Assembly: GCA_963930655.1 (NCBI GenBank) | Contig: OZ005621.1 | Coordinates: forward strand, 9,721,001-9,785,000 | Length of the DNA: 64,000 bases | DNA from: Myrica gale | Taxonomy: Eukaryota; Streptophyta; Magnoliopsida; Fagales; Myricaceae | Direction of reading: 5' to 3' | Shown here: piece after piece, positions 34,701-45,410 of the stretch | Layout: the number at the start of each line of letters is the position of its first letter | Position numbering within the stretch: position 1 is the first letter of the stretch | Notes under the pieces: model-generated | The model's database searches: none | What the model saw: the letters and a program-made list of their open reading frames with translations, nothing else | Told to the model about the DNA's origin: nothing | Program-made: the position numbers and the translations under genes

Positions 34701-34797
34701 CCAATAAGTGGTGTCCAGCAGTGTTGGCCGAAGGAGGGGCTAGGGCTGAGTTGGCAGGGGCATTTTTGGAAAGGACAAAATCCATGAGAGATTGCAC
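31740..34797 (-). pseudogene. Decayed copia pol (protease to partial RNase H)
   Basis: Segments in order are protease WIDSGASDHMV (about 34605), integrase HARLGHPS and the CDICSRAKH zinc motif followed by YCDIWGGYS, then after a stop at about 33970 RTDNGQKF and [14 protein letters not shown]. Only scattered integrase-end sequence is open around 33100-33600. Reverse transcriptase resumes at 32654 with [12 protein letters not shown] and the active-site motif [11 protein letters not shown]. RNase H follows with SDSDWASCPTTRRSTTGFF and SSAEAKYRAMA, and homology ends after LLHDLTIPHS. At least three breaks interrupt the polyprotein. The + strand frames over this interval are shadows. Confidence 0.85.
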
Positions 34798-34837
34798 TAG
34801 GTCAGCCGTGAGCCTTGGAGAGACTTGCGAAGAGAGT

Positions 34838-35839
34838 TCAGTGCCGTGTGTTGCAGGAGAGGCTCCAGAGACAGAGCTGAGATGTGCTGCGGATGAGAAG
34901 CCATGGGATCTGTTGGAAGAGTCGGGAGGAGCACGGGAAGAGGCATGGCGGTGGCCTGGAGGGTACCCGTGCAGCTGGAAAATTTTTTTCCCTCAAGTGG
35001 CCTGCACGGTGGCAGAAGCTGGATTGTGGACGTCCTCTGCCGCGGCCACGCGTGTCGGAGGGGGGAGGATAGCTTCGGTTGGCTGCCATGGCTATGGCTT
35101 CAGGCTGAGGAGTGGGAAGATGCAGCAAACGCTGCCTCTCCTCCTGATGTAGAATGGAATAGATCTTAGAGAGAGGAGGCAAGGGATCCATGGCAAGGAT
35201 CTGGCTCCGAACGGATGCATAGGAATCATGGAGGCCGATTAGAAATTGGAAGGTACGTTCTGTTTCATTGAGAAGTTGAGTTGTTTGGAGTGTTCCACAC
35301 GTGGAAGGAGGGACGGGCTGGAGAACAGAGAGTTCATCCCAATAGCCTTTGAGGGTGGTGAAATATAGGGAGAGAGATCGGGTGTCTTGTGTGAGGAGGG
35401 AGATATCCCTCTTGAGTTGAAATATACGTGGGTTGTTGGATTGAGAGAATCGGTCCTGGAGGTCAAGCCAAACCTCACGAGGATTAGTGTGATAGATGAG
35501 GCTGTCGGATATGGATCTGTCAATGGAATTGAGAAGCCATGACAAAACCATATCACTACAGCGTTCCCAGAGTTGGATGGCAGCGGGGGAAGTAGTAGGT
35601 TTGGGAAGGGATCCATCAACAAAGCCGAGCTTGTGCTTGGCATTGAGAGCGATTTTCATAGCACGCTGCCATCGGAGGTAATTGTCACCATTGAGAAGTG
35701 TTGAGACTAAAATAGCACCAGGATAATCAGAGGAATGGAGAAAAAATGGAGAAGAGGCATCGAGTTGAGTATTGGATGGATTGGGAAGGGGAGGGGAGAC
35801 CTCCGAAACAGATTCAGACGTAGGCATGAGAAATTTCAC
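34838..35839 (-). pseudogene. Copia gag
   Basis: The 333-codon frame begins 14 bases before the primer-binding site ends and carries a UBN2/retrotrans_gag-type core (GDNYLRWQRAMKIALNAK, WLLNSIDRSISDSL, LYFTTLKGYWDEL). It then reaches a Gly-Arg-rich stretch and a partial zinc knuckle (FCHRAGHLREK) in which the first Cys pair is disturbed. The tail after the knuckle is out of frame with pol. It forms the nucleocapsid part in intact relatives; here the missing knuckle residues and frameshift make it non-functional. Confidence 0.8.
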
Positions 35840-35840
35840 T

Positions 35841-35852
35841 GCTCCGATACCA
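35841..35852 (-). other. Primer-binding site of truncated copia
   Basis: On the - strand this reads TGGTATCGGAGC, one base different from the usual TGGTATCAGAGC complementary to initiator tRNA-Met. It directly abuts the LTR end ...TCTTAACA. Confidence 0.8.
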
Positions 35853-36080
35853 TGTTAAGAGTAGGAAAATAAAGATCGAGAATTGTTGTAAAATGCTCTG
35901 TATTGCTATGTTGACATATACATGTATAAATAATACAAGGAAGAAAGTGTGTAAAAGGAAATGAAATCAACTATAGGAATAATGTGCTAGACAAGGTAAG
36001 GTGCCGTTGGAGATTAAGTATGGTAAGTTGCCGTTGTAGACTAATTGGTCTGTAATAAAAAGAGTGTGGAGAGAGAGGCA
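35853..36080 (-). repeat. 5' LTR of truncated copia
   Basis: The LTR ends ...TTAACA immediately before the primer-binding site on the - strand. It has an AT-rich stretch with TATACATGTATAAATAATA (35923-35941 on the + strand) that could hold the TATA element. Its outer limit is an estimate because there is no second LTR for comparison. Confidence 0.5.
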
Positions 36081-36474
36081 CCGGGTACCTTGTTTGTATG
36101 AGTTTGCAAAGACATATTTTCAGCACAGTGGACTATCTGCTACTCAACTTCTTATAATTACATGAATCATAGTGAACCACATTCGTTATGGAAATATGTA
36201 TTCATAAACCAAATATTTGTTGTGTCAGTAACATCCAAGAAAAACTTGATAGAAAGATAGAAGGCCTTGAAAAAGCCACTTTATTGGGAGATTGAGATCA
36301 TGTCAATCTTCTGGAAAGAACAAGCAAGTAAACAAAACTACTAAACATTTAGATCACGCAATACGAATTTATGAACACGTGTAATAAATTTATAAGTCAG
36401 TCTATTGCTATTTAACAAAATGGAAAAAGAAAAGAAAATAGATGCAAAACCTTATCATTGTTTCTTTCCCCCCC
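36081..36474. other. Spacer before the HAD duplicate
   Basis: AT-rich, non-coding, ending in a C10 run (near 36469-36478) beside the left boundary of the duplication. The original locus has a T-tract at the corresponding position. Confidence 0.4.
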
Positions 36475-37720
36475 CCCTTGCACATTTAGGTGTATACATA
36501 CATCTCTAAGATCTCTATGAATCTCTATTGTTCTAAGTATAGACATTGCCAATTGCTTTGAAAGTCATGCACATGTATGTTTGTGCTATTAAACTGGAAA
36601 TGCTGATATTGTAGAGTCTAATCTGCTGTTCAGGGATCTGAATGTGACTTTGATGTGTTCTCTGGTCTCGAAGGTATAGAGAAACCCGACCCAAGAATCT
36701 ATGAGATTGCACTTGAGAGAGATGGAAATATTGCACCAGAAGAAGTTCTGCATATTGGGGACAGCATGAGCATGGACTATGTCCCAGCCAAAAGTGTGGG
36801 GATGCATGCATTATTATTAGACAGATTTACTACGCCTGATGCTGAGAAATGGAGGAAATCTGGTGCTATTGTGTTTCCTGACTTGATGGCAGCAAAAGAT
36901 TGGCTTACGTCAGAAAAGTCAAGCTGCTGGCCACCTCCTTTCTCACCTATTCATGACATTTTGTGTATAATTTTTCCATCATTTCGTGTAGGCTTCGAGG
37001 TAGGGGTGAAAACCGGAAATGCGGTCCGGACCGCATTTCCGGTCCTCTAATATTAAAGGACCGGACCGGACCACTTATATGTGGTCCGGTCCGGTCCGGA
37101 TTTTAAAAATGCGGTCCGGTCTGGACCACTTAAGTGATCCAGACCGGATTTAAATTATTTAAAAAAATTTATTTTTTTTTTAATTTCTACGCTCTGCAAT
37201 AGCACTGCAGATAGCACTGCGCAGTGCTATTGGGCGCACTGCGCAGTGCGGTAATATTTAAAAAAAAAAAAAAAGTTTTATGACAGCATAGTAGCGCAGT
37301 AACGGTAATATTTTTTTAAAAATTTAAAAATTATGAAATGCGGTCCGGTCCGGTCCGGACCGCATTTCAAAAATATACAGACCGGACCGGACCGGATAAA
37401 TCCGGTCCTTAAATCCGGTCCGGACAGGACCGTATTTTTAAAATTAAAACTGGACCGCAAATCCGGTCCGGTCCGGTCTGCGGTCCGGTTCTGTTCAGCC
37501 CTACTTCGAGGACAAATATTAACTAGCTGGTGTGTGCCCAAAATTTTTTGTTTACCATATGATCAACACTTATCTGAAATTCGATGGGGGAGAAATTGAC
37601 GCCAGTCAATGTTAATGAGCTCAATCATAAAAGGCTTGGCAAAAAAAAAAGCTCAATCATAAAAGAGAAGAAGTCTGATGTTCTCTGCATTTTATTAAGG
37701 ATTTTAATCATCAGTAACTA
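36475..37720 (+). pseudogene. Partial duplicate of HAD hydrolase last exon and 3' UTR
   Basis: The stretch repeats 25985-26640 of the HAD gene: the end of the second coding intron, the last exon and the 3' UTR. The exon copy (36632 onward) encodes FSGLEGIEKPDPRIYEIALE and GDSMSMDYVPAKSVG, with a few substitutions (for example Ala to Asp in ALERDGN, Lys to Met in SMSMD). The stop codon after SEKSSC is lost, because a short different sequence (about 36930-36985) replaces the first 3' UTR bases. There is no first or second exon, so it lacks motifs I and II and cannot form a HAD enzyme. A hAT MITE splits its 3' UTR at 37001-37503. Confidence 0.85.
37001..37503. mobile_element. Ac-like hAT MITE (503 bp) in the HAD duplicate
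   Basis: The 8-bp target duplication CTTCGAGG lies at 36993-37000 and 37504-37511. Ends are TAGGGGTGAAAACC and, inward from the right, TAGGGCTGAACAG. The undisrupted site is seen in the original 3' UTR (GGCTTCAAGGA near 26450). It is packed with GGTCCGGTCC / GGACCGGACC repeats on both sides of an AT-rich centre, and has no coding capacity. Confidence 0.85.
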
Positions 37721-37999
37721 ATGAGCTTCATTTAAGCTTATGTTAGTCTAATTTTTTATTTATTTATTTATTTCTGTTTTGTATTGATCACTTGTTATAA
37801 ATGAGAGTTGATCAGAAGTTTTCTCTTACTAAAAGAGTAGTTCAGGGCATCAATTAGTGTCAAAGAAGAAAAGTTATACCCAGAATTAGGAGTCATTGAT
37901 CTTTGTCCTTAACAGCAAAAAGTATTCCTTAATTCTTAATGTAGCTCCAATCACATAATAAATTAGTTCATTGAGTGAAAAATTTAACGAAGTTTCCCC
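37721..37999. other. Spacer before the young copia element
   Basis: AT-rich, no gene seen. It ends with TCCCC (37995-37999), the 5-bp target duplication of the copia insertion. Confidence 0.4.
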
Positions 38000-38458
38000 T
38001 GTAAGAATGTTTTAATTAAATATGGCCCACATGACACATAGGATATAATGGTTTTAATTTAGGTGCTGGGCATAATTATAAATAAAGAATTATTTGTGGT
38101 ACATTTGTAATTAATCCTTGATGGAAGGATTAAACTAGGGTTTCTATTACCTATCAAGGGGTCCCTAGCCTAGCCTATATATTTGGCATGTTCACTCCAT
38201 CTAAAGTACGGCAAACCTTAAGGTAGGCTATAGGCTAGAAGATTCCCTTGCTATTAATCTGACGATTTTTTCTCTCTGAGTTCAGGGAAAATTGAAATTC
38301 AATTTCAGATCTACAACAACACTTGAGCATCAATGGCAGGAGGTTAGATCTATAAAGTTTCCGCTGTGTAATTTTATTTATATTCACATGTATGTGATTA
38401 TATACGGATTCAAACATCTTTTTGCATATCTTGTTTGAATAAAGATTATATGTTTACA
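38000..38458 (+). repeat. 5' LTR of young copia
   Basis: Starts TGTAAGAATG and most probably ends ...TGTTTACA, two bases before the primer-binding site. Only the first 241 bp (to 38240) are repeated at the 3' end. A TATA-like CTATATATTT at about 38176 would put the transcription start near 38205-38215, so the shared part covers U3 and a little of R. Confidence 0.7.
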
Positions 38459-38460
38459 TG

Positions 38461-38472
38461 TGGTATCAGAGC
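38461..38472 (+). other. Primer-binding site of young copia
   Basis: TGGTATCAGAGC, the standard copia site complementary to the 3' end of initiator tRNA-Met. Confidence 0.88.
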
Positions 38473-39828
38473 TTGCCTCTTCGTTGTTATGCTCAGTGTA
38501 CAGTATCTATTCTGGCTTTTGTCTGCATCTAGAGATTTGCGAGTTGTTTTGTTGAGCAAAGAAAATCTTCGGTCTCGATTTCTTTACAGCCTTTGATTTC
38601 TGGAAAATGATGAGTTCTTTTTACATGTCTTCTTGCCTTTTGTCTTTATCTGTTATGGCCTTTTGCCAATTGATTCAAATTTCAATCTTTTATCTTTTGA
38701 CATCTGTTTTGTCCTTTTGTGCAAAGACTATTCCGCCAGTTTTTCATGCCAGCAGCTTCCGATTTATTTTGTCTGGAGGTTTTGCAAGTGCTTCATGTCA
38801 TTTTGTCTTTTTGTGCAAATTGGTCAAATGCAATTTACCTTTTGATGAACAGATCAGGTGTTGTCTTTTGTGCCATAACAGATCTGATTATGAAATATTT
38901 TGTTTATAATTTCGAGTAAGACATCTATTGATTTCATGGGCGTTCTCTCATACGGCGCCGACTAGATGAAGACGAGGGAGAGAAATTTCTCTTTCCCTCA
39001 TGCGGCGCACAGAACAGTGAGAACACAGGGCATTTTGCCCTACTGGACACCCAGGCCATTCTGGGCCATCCGGTTTTTGGGCCCAGAATGGCCTAACATT
39101 GATCCGGTGAGGGTCAGGGCTGGGCTGACATTTGGGTCAGCCTAGCGGGCTTAATTGATTGAGGATCCGACCCGTATCGGGTCGGACAGATCCGGACCCG
39201 CGAGGTGCGGGTCCTGCGACCCGCGTGGGTGGGTCGCCGGTGGTCCAACCGGTCCGGTCAAACTGGTCGGACCGGAACAGTAATTATTCTTATTTATTAA
39301 TTTAAAAAAAAAATTCAGAACATTTAAAAAAAAAAAAAATCCAGAAATTTTATTCTGATTATATGTTTTATTTGGACCACTATAAAGTTCTAAATTGATT
39401 TTTGATGCATGAAGTTGTGATTTTTAAAATTTTTGGGAGTAGCCACAACATCTCATTTATAATAATTATCATATAAAGTAAACTTCCTAAAGTTTTACGC
39501 ATCTATGTTGTAATTAACTCATGAGGTTGATGACTCGGCCCCACAGGGAAGTTATTAATTTTTGTGAGTTGATTAGGATAAGGTAGTAACTTAGCATTAA
39601 GAAATGGATTTTCCTATGCCCGCAGGTACGGAGAGTATTATTGATTGATGTTTATATTTATTAGTCTTATCATTTAAGTTTAGTAAATTCATGTGTTATG
39701 CGACCTCTACCCACAGGAAGGTTGAATTTACTATTTAAATTAACATTGGTTAGTTTAAAATAAAGTCTTTAAATTCATAGCATTGAAGTAATAATTTTTT
39801 GGTTGTTGCAGCTATTCCTACTGCACTT

Positions 39829-40830
39829 ATGGATGGAACATTCCATGTTCCAATGCTGAATGGTGAAAATTTTTCTGAATGGAAGGAAAATATTGAGTTT
39901 GCTTTGGGGTGTATGGATCTTGACCTTGCGCTCCGTTATGATGCACCACCCACCATAACGGACTCAAGTACGCAAGATGAGATTGCTAAACATGAACGGT
40001 GGGAGCGATCTAATCGCTTAAGTATGATGTTCATAAAATCTCGGGTCAACAGGAGCATCAGGGGTTCCATCCCTGCTTGCGATAAGGCAAAGGACTTTCT
40101 AAAGTCCATTGAGGAACAATTTGTTACCTCTGATAAAGCATTGGCCAGCACCCTGATGAAGAAACTTTCAGGTAAAGTTTTTGATAGTACTAAAGGAGTG
40201 CGTGAGCACATCATGGAAATGAGGGACATGGCAGCGAAATTAAAGGCAATAGAGGTTGAGATTTCAGATTCCTTCTTAGTGCATTTCATCCTGAATTCCC
40301 TTCCATCTGAGTACAGTCCATTCAAAATCTCTTACAACACACAAAAGGAAAAGTGGTCAGTTAATGAACTTTTGACCATGTGTGTGCAAGAGGAGGAGAG
40401 ACTGAAGAATGAGAAGCCAGAAAGTGTTCATATGGCTACTCATGCTAAAGGGAATGGGAATGGGAATGAGCATGCCAAGAAAGGAAAATTTGTCCATCAA
40501 GTGAGGAAGCAAAGCAAGGTGCCAATGAAGCGTGATGGCAACAAAATGAATTGCTTCTTCTGCAAGAAATCAGGACATATGAAGAAAGATTGTCTCAAGT
40601 ATAAGGCTTGGCTTGAGAAGAAAGGTATTCTCATATCTCTAGTGAGTCATGAATCTTTTTTAATTGAGGCTCCTCATAATTCTTTTTGGATTGATTCTGG
40701 TTCAACAATCCATATTGTCAATACAATGCAGGGTTTTCTAAAAACCAGGAAGCCGAAAGGAAGTGAACTATGCGTCTATTCAGGAAACAAGATGCGGTCA
40801 CATGTGGAGGCTATTGGGAGTTTTAAAAAC
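39829..40830 (+). pseudogene. Copia gag and protease
   Basis: From ATG 39829 the frame encodes a gag core (LNGENFSEWKENIEFALG, LMKKLSGKVFDSTKG), the zinc knuckle CFFCKKSGHMKKDC (about 40552-40593) and the protease motif FWIDSGSTIHIV (about 40686). A frameshift near 40800-40830, in the region after GNKMRSHVEAIGSF, moves the continuation to another frame. Except for this break the gag part is intact. The frame can be opened upstream of ATG but without a start codon. Confidence 0.85.
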
Positions 40831-43800
40831 TGGTTTTGTTTTAGAACTGGAAGATGTTTTTTACATTCCCGAGTTTTCTCGAAACTTGATTTCTGTTTCA
40901 AAGTTATCTTTATCTGGTTTTGGATTTAAGTTTGTGAACTCAGTTTTTGAGATTTCTTATAAAGATTCTTATGTTGGTGGTGGATATTTAAATGATGGTT
41001 TATTTAAAGTTGAATTAAGTCCAGATTTTGAAAATAACTGTTTATCCCTGCATACTGATGTTGGCATAAAGCGGAGCCGAATTAAAGAGAACTCATCTAT
41101 GTTATGGCACAGGAGATTGGGACACATCTCCATAGAAAGAGTTAAATGGTTGGTAAATGCTGGGATCATGAAAGACCTAGACTTTACTGATTTTGGTACT
41201 TGTGTGGACTGCATAAAGGGAAAGCAGACCAACAAGTCCACTAAAGGTGCCAAAAGGAGTTCTGAGATTCTAGAAATCATACACACAGATATCTGTGGAC
41301 CGTTTCCTACCCCTTGCCTAAATGGTCAGAGATATTTTATCTCATTCATTGATGATCATACTAGATTCATGTATCTCTATCTTCTAAATGATAAGGCTGA
41401 GGCATTAACTGCCTTTAAAACCTATAAGGTAGAAGTAGAGAAACAAAAGGAAAAGAAAATCAAGATCGTAAGATCTGATAGAGGTGGGGAATACTATGGA
41501 CGGTACACAGAAAAGGGTCAAATGATGGGTCCTTTTGCGCAATTCCTTCAAGAGGAAGGCATTATTGCACAATAAACAATGCCTGGCACACCACAACAAA
41601 ATGGTGTGGCTGAAAGAAGGAATAGGACTCTCATGGACATGGTAAGAAGTATGATTAGTAATTCAAGTCTGCCATTATCCTTATGGAGTGAAGCCTTAAA
41701 AACCGCAGTGTATTTGCTGAATAGGGTTCCATCCAAGGCAGTCTCTAAGACACCTTTTGAACTATGGAATGGGTGGAAACCTAGTATGACACATTTACAT
41801 GTATGGGGTTGTCCTGTTGAGGTGAGGGTCTACAATCCAAACCTAAAGAAATTAGACCCAAGGACAATCAGTGGTTTTTTTATTGGCTATGCAGTACACT
41901 CTAAAGGATTCAGGTTTTATTGTCCTTCTCATAACACTAGAGTTGTTGAGTCTCGCAATGCTAAGTTTCTTGAGGATATTGAACCTAGTGGGAGTATTCA
42001 CCCACGAATGATTGAGTTTGGTGAAACAGAAGAGCAGTCTACATTACCTTCAAATGAAGGACGTTTGATTGCGTTTAGGGCTAATCAATTTGATAACCCT
42101 GAGCATCAGTCATTCCCAGAACAGACAGCTCATGAGGATGAGGTTCAAATCGACTCTACTGAAAATCCACCTGATACAGAACAAGTGGAATTAAGAAGGT
42201 CCTCAAGAGTAAGGAGACCTGCAATTTCTGATGATTATGTTGTATACCTCCAGGAGTCTGACTTTGATGTTGGACCTAAGAATGATCCGAGTTCGTTTTC
42301 ACAAGCTATGACTGGAGATAACTCCACTCTGTGGCATGATGCCATGAAGGATGAGATGGAATCCATGGCTAAGAACCAAGTTTGGAATCTCGTTGAATTA
42401 CCAAAGGGAGTTGTAGCCATTGGCTGCAAATGGGTCTATAAGACCAAAAGAGATGCTTCCGGTAATGTAGAACGATATAAGGCCAGACTTGTAGCTAAGG
42501 GTTTTACTCAAAAGGAAGGAGTTGATTTTCACGAAACCTTCTCTCCAGTTTCAAGGAAGGATTCATTAAGAACAATCATGGCTTTAGTAGCTCATTTTGA
42601 TTTAGAGTTACAACAGATGGATGTGAAAACGACATTCCTGAATGGAGATCTTGAAGAGGAAGTGTACATGTTACAACCTGAAGGTTTCAATGAGCACAGT
42701 CATTTGGTTTGCAAATTAAGGAAATCCATATATGGGCTAAAACAGGCATCCCGCCAATGGTATATGAAATTTAACAAGGTGATTACCTCATTTGGTTTTA
42801 TAGAGAACATTGTTGATCAGTGTATATACCTTAAGGTCAGTGGGAGCAAATTTATTTTTCTAGTCCTGTATGTGGATGACATTTTACTTGCAAGCAGTGA
42901 TTTGGGGTTGTTGCATGAGACCAAACAGTTCCTCTCTGAAAACTTTGAAATGAAGGATTTGGGTGAAGCCTCATATGTCATTGGCATAGAGATTCACAGA
43001 GACAGGACACAAAGAACTTTAGGACTATCTCAGAAGGCCTACATTGAAAAGGTTTTAGAGAGATTCAGAATGAAGAACTGTTCATTCTCTGTAGCACCCG
43101 TTGTTAAAGGGGACAAATTCAATAAAGATCAAAGTCCGCAAAATGCATTGGAGCAGGAGCAGATGAAAAGTATACCTTATGCATCTACAGTAGGGAGCCT
43201 TATGTATGCTCAGGTTTGCACAAGACCTGACATTGCTCATGCAGTAGGTTTATTGGGTCGTTACCAAAGCAACCCAGGTTTAGAACATTGGAAAGCTGCA
43301 AAGAAAGTCATGCGATATTTGCAAGGCACCAAAGATTTCAGATTGACCTACAAGGCTACTGACCAGTTGGAGGTGGTTGGTTATTCAGATTCAGATTTTG
43401 CCGGATGTGTAGACACCAGAAAATCTACTTCAGGGTATATCTTTCTACTTGCTGGAGGGGCTATATCTTGGAAAAGTTGTAAGCAAACTATTGTTGCTAC
43501 GTCTACCATGGAGGCAGAATTCATTGCATGCTATGAAACAGCAACACAGGCCTTATGGTTGCGGAATTTCATCAAGGGTCTCAAGATTGTCGATTCTATA
43601 GCGAGGCCGATCAGGATTTTCTGTGACAGTAGAGCTGCAGTTTTCTTCTCCAAGAATAATAAAAGCAGCAGCAAAAGCAAACACATCGACATCAAGTATC
43701 TCAGAGTGAGAGAGTACATTGAGAAACAAGAGGTACTTATTGAGCATATAAGCACGGAATTGATGATTGCAGATCCCATGACCAAAGGATTACCGGTAAA

Positions 43801-43849
43801 GCAATTTAAGGGTCATGTGGAACATATGGGACTCATTAATTCGATGTAA
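40831..43849 (+). pseudogene. Copia pol (integrase, reverse transcriptase, RNase H)
   Basis: The frame after the shift runs through the integrase zinc domain (LWHRRLGHIS, CVDCIKGK) and the catalytic core (HTDICGPF, SFIDDHTRF) to an in-frame TAA at 41573-41575. It resumes with [16 protein letters not shown] to the natural stop at 43847-43849. Reverse transcriptase has the motif [12 protein letters not shown] (about 42865), and RNase H has [18 protein letters not shown] and [11 protein letters not shown]. The C-terminal tail [15 protein letters not shown] is complete. With only one stop and one frameshift, the element was probably active recently but cannot make a full polyprotein itself. Confidence 0.87.
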
Positions 43850-44183
43850 GTTCTGTTTCTCTATATTTGTTCTATATATAGACATAAAGTTTAATTTTGG
43901 AGAATAAAGTTATTTTGCGCGCATATGACAAATAAATTGGACCCGAATGGCTTATAAGAAGTTCATTCATGAAGTTATATAGCCCATACAGTACTTAATT
44001 AGGAGATGTATTTCCATAGTAATACATGGAAGAGAAGACTCAATATATGGAGTCTTATCGCTATGATTCGTGCAGATTATTTTCCTGGTTGAGTGGGAGA
44101 AGTTCACAAATAATTCATGGATAAAATTTTGGCCATATTAAGGAGTCTGGCACCTCTAAGGATATTCTTGTGTCATGTGGCCC

Positions 44184-44194
44184 AAGTGGGAGAA
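44184..44194 (+). other. Polypurine tract of young copia
   Basis: AAGTGGGAGAA directly precedes the 3' LTR start TGTAAG at 44195 and would prime plus-strand synthesis. Confidence 0.75.
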
Positions 44195-44435
44195 TGTAAG
44201 AATGTTTTAATTAAATATGGCCCACATGACACATAGGATATAATGGTTTTAATTTAGGTGCTGGGCATAATTATAAATAAAGAATTATTTGTGGTACATT
44301 TGTAATTAATCCTTGATGGAAGGATTAAACTAGGGTTTCTATTACCTATCAAGGGGTCCCTAGCCTAGCCTATATATTTGGCCTGTTCACTCCATCTAAA
44401 GTACGGCAAACCCTAAGGTAGGCTATAGGCTAGAA
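44195..44435 (+). repeat. 3' LTR copy, U3 part only
   Basis: Matches 38000-38240 with two differences noted (GGCCTGTTC against GGCATGTTC, AAACCCTAA against AAACCTTAA). It stops at GGCTAGAA, and the next five bases are the target duplication TCCCC. The R and U5 part present after the 5' copy is missing. Confidence 0.8.
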
Positions 44436-44440
44436 TCCCC

Positions 44441-45166
44441 CTCTAATTTCCAAATGGTTTGCTAACAGTTATATAAATTGGCTCCCTCCCTCTTTAAGGC
44501 GCATGTTTTAAATTTTTTTTGGTATACAAACCAAAAGCTATTCAACTTGCCAGACTGAAAAAAAATGACTTAAAACAGGGTTTGTGTTCAAAAAATTTAA
44601 CCCGGTATATATATATATATATTGTTCTATCCATAAATATTCTTATACAGGAGATGATATGGTTGCCTCGTTTTCTTCATCTGTCGGTTAAATAGTAAGT
44701 TCCTATAAAGGCTTGTGCTACCTGTATCACGTGCTTCACATACTTTACCACATTATTCACTTTCCAGTGGAAAGTTTATCAATTAATAAAACAGAAGTGA
44801 TAGCTAGTTTTCTGAAACTTTAAAAAACACCTCAGAGCGGCTGAGGGTGGTTTTAAGTCTCCCATTTATTTATTTTCGACAGGATATATATATATATATA
44901 TATATATATCAATAAAGACCAAAAGCTTCGAAAAGAGGAGAAATCATCATTAACTGCAGATTTTGGCAGCTAGAAAAAATAAGTCCCTGTCAAAGTTGAT
45001 ATTGTTCCCTTTCCGCCTCAGCGCAGACTTGGCACTCGACTACTCCAAAGGTGAAGAGAGGGAGATAGCATCTTGGACGTTTTAGCAGATAGTCTGGGGC
45101 CTGAACAGTGTACAGAAAAGATGGTCTCAGTGCAAATCTTACTGAATTGTCTGATGGACACGCAGT
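44441..45166. other. Spacer before the tandem array
   Basis: No gene recognised. Contains two (TA)n microsatellites (about 44604-44622 and 44883-44910). Near 45020-45165 there is an open frame on both strands that runs into the first array monomer; I do not recognise it, but it may be the unique DNA in which the array began. Confidence 0.4.
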
Positions 45167-45410
45167 CCGTCAGAGTATATCTCTCCTGGCTTTCTGTTTG
45201 CCATGAGCACAGAGCGTGTCCAAACATGCAGCTATACAGTTTGCGGCATACACCTGCCACTCAGCTCAAAATGACTTTATTAGCTAACAATTATTTAGGA
45301 ATTCTCTACAAAGCAATCGTCTATTCCTTTGCTCTGGTTATTTTGCAAACTTGTTCTGATTCTCTTTCTTTCTCTACCGATCGAAACCTTCGGAGACACA
45401 AACCACATCC

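Larger units (their letters stand above)
31740..36080 (-). mobile_element. Truncated Ty1/copia retrotransposon, - strand
   Basis: The order on the - strand is LTR, primer-binding site, gag, protease, integrase, reverse transcriptase, RNase H, which is the copia order. The element is cut off inside RNase H near 31740, so the polypurine tract and 3' LTR are missing. The outer end of the remaining LTR cannot be fixed without its partner; 36080 (an inward TGCCTCTCTC) is a guess. Several frameshifts and stops show that it is old and inactive. Confidence 0.85.
38000..44435 (+). mobile_element. Young, nearly complete Ty1/copia retrotransposon
   Basis: Two nearly identical copies of a 241-bp sequence (38000-38240 and 44195-44435, two differences seen) flank a gag-pol region in copia order, and 5-bp target duplications TCCCC lie at 37995-37999 and 44436-44440. 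The primer-binding site is at 38461-38472 and the polypurine tract just before 44195. The coding region has one frameshift and one in-frame stop. A leader of about 1.36 kb separates the primer-binding site from gag. The 3' repeat is shorter than the likely 459-bp 5' LTR. Confidence 0.9.

Noticed and set aside
31780..35681. Several + strand open frames (up to 155 codons)
   Set aside because: They lie opposite recognisable copia gag and pol on the - strand and are shadows.
37278..37599. Frames with repeated SGPDRT-like peptide
   Set aside because: Product of GGTCCGG repeats in a hAT MITE, not a repeat protein.
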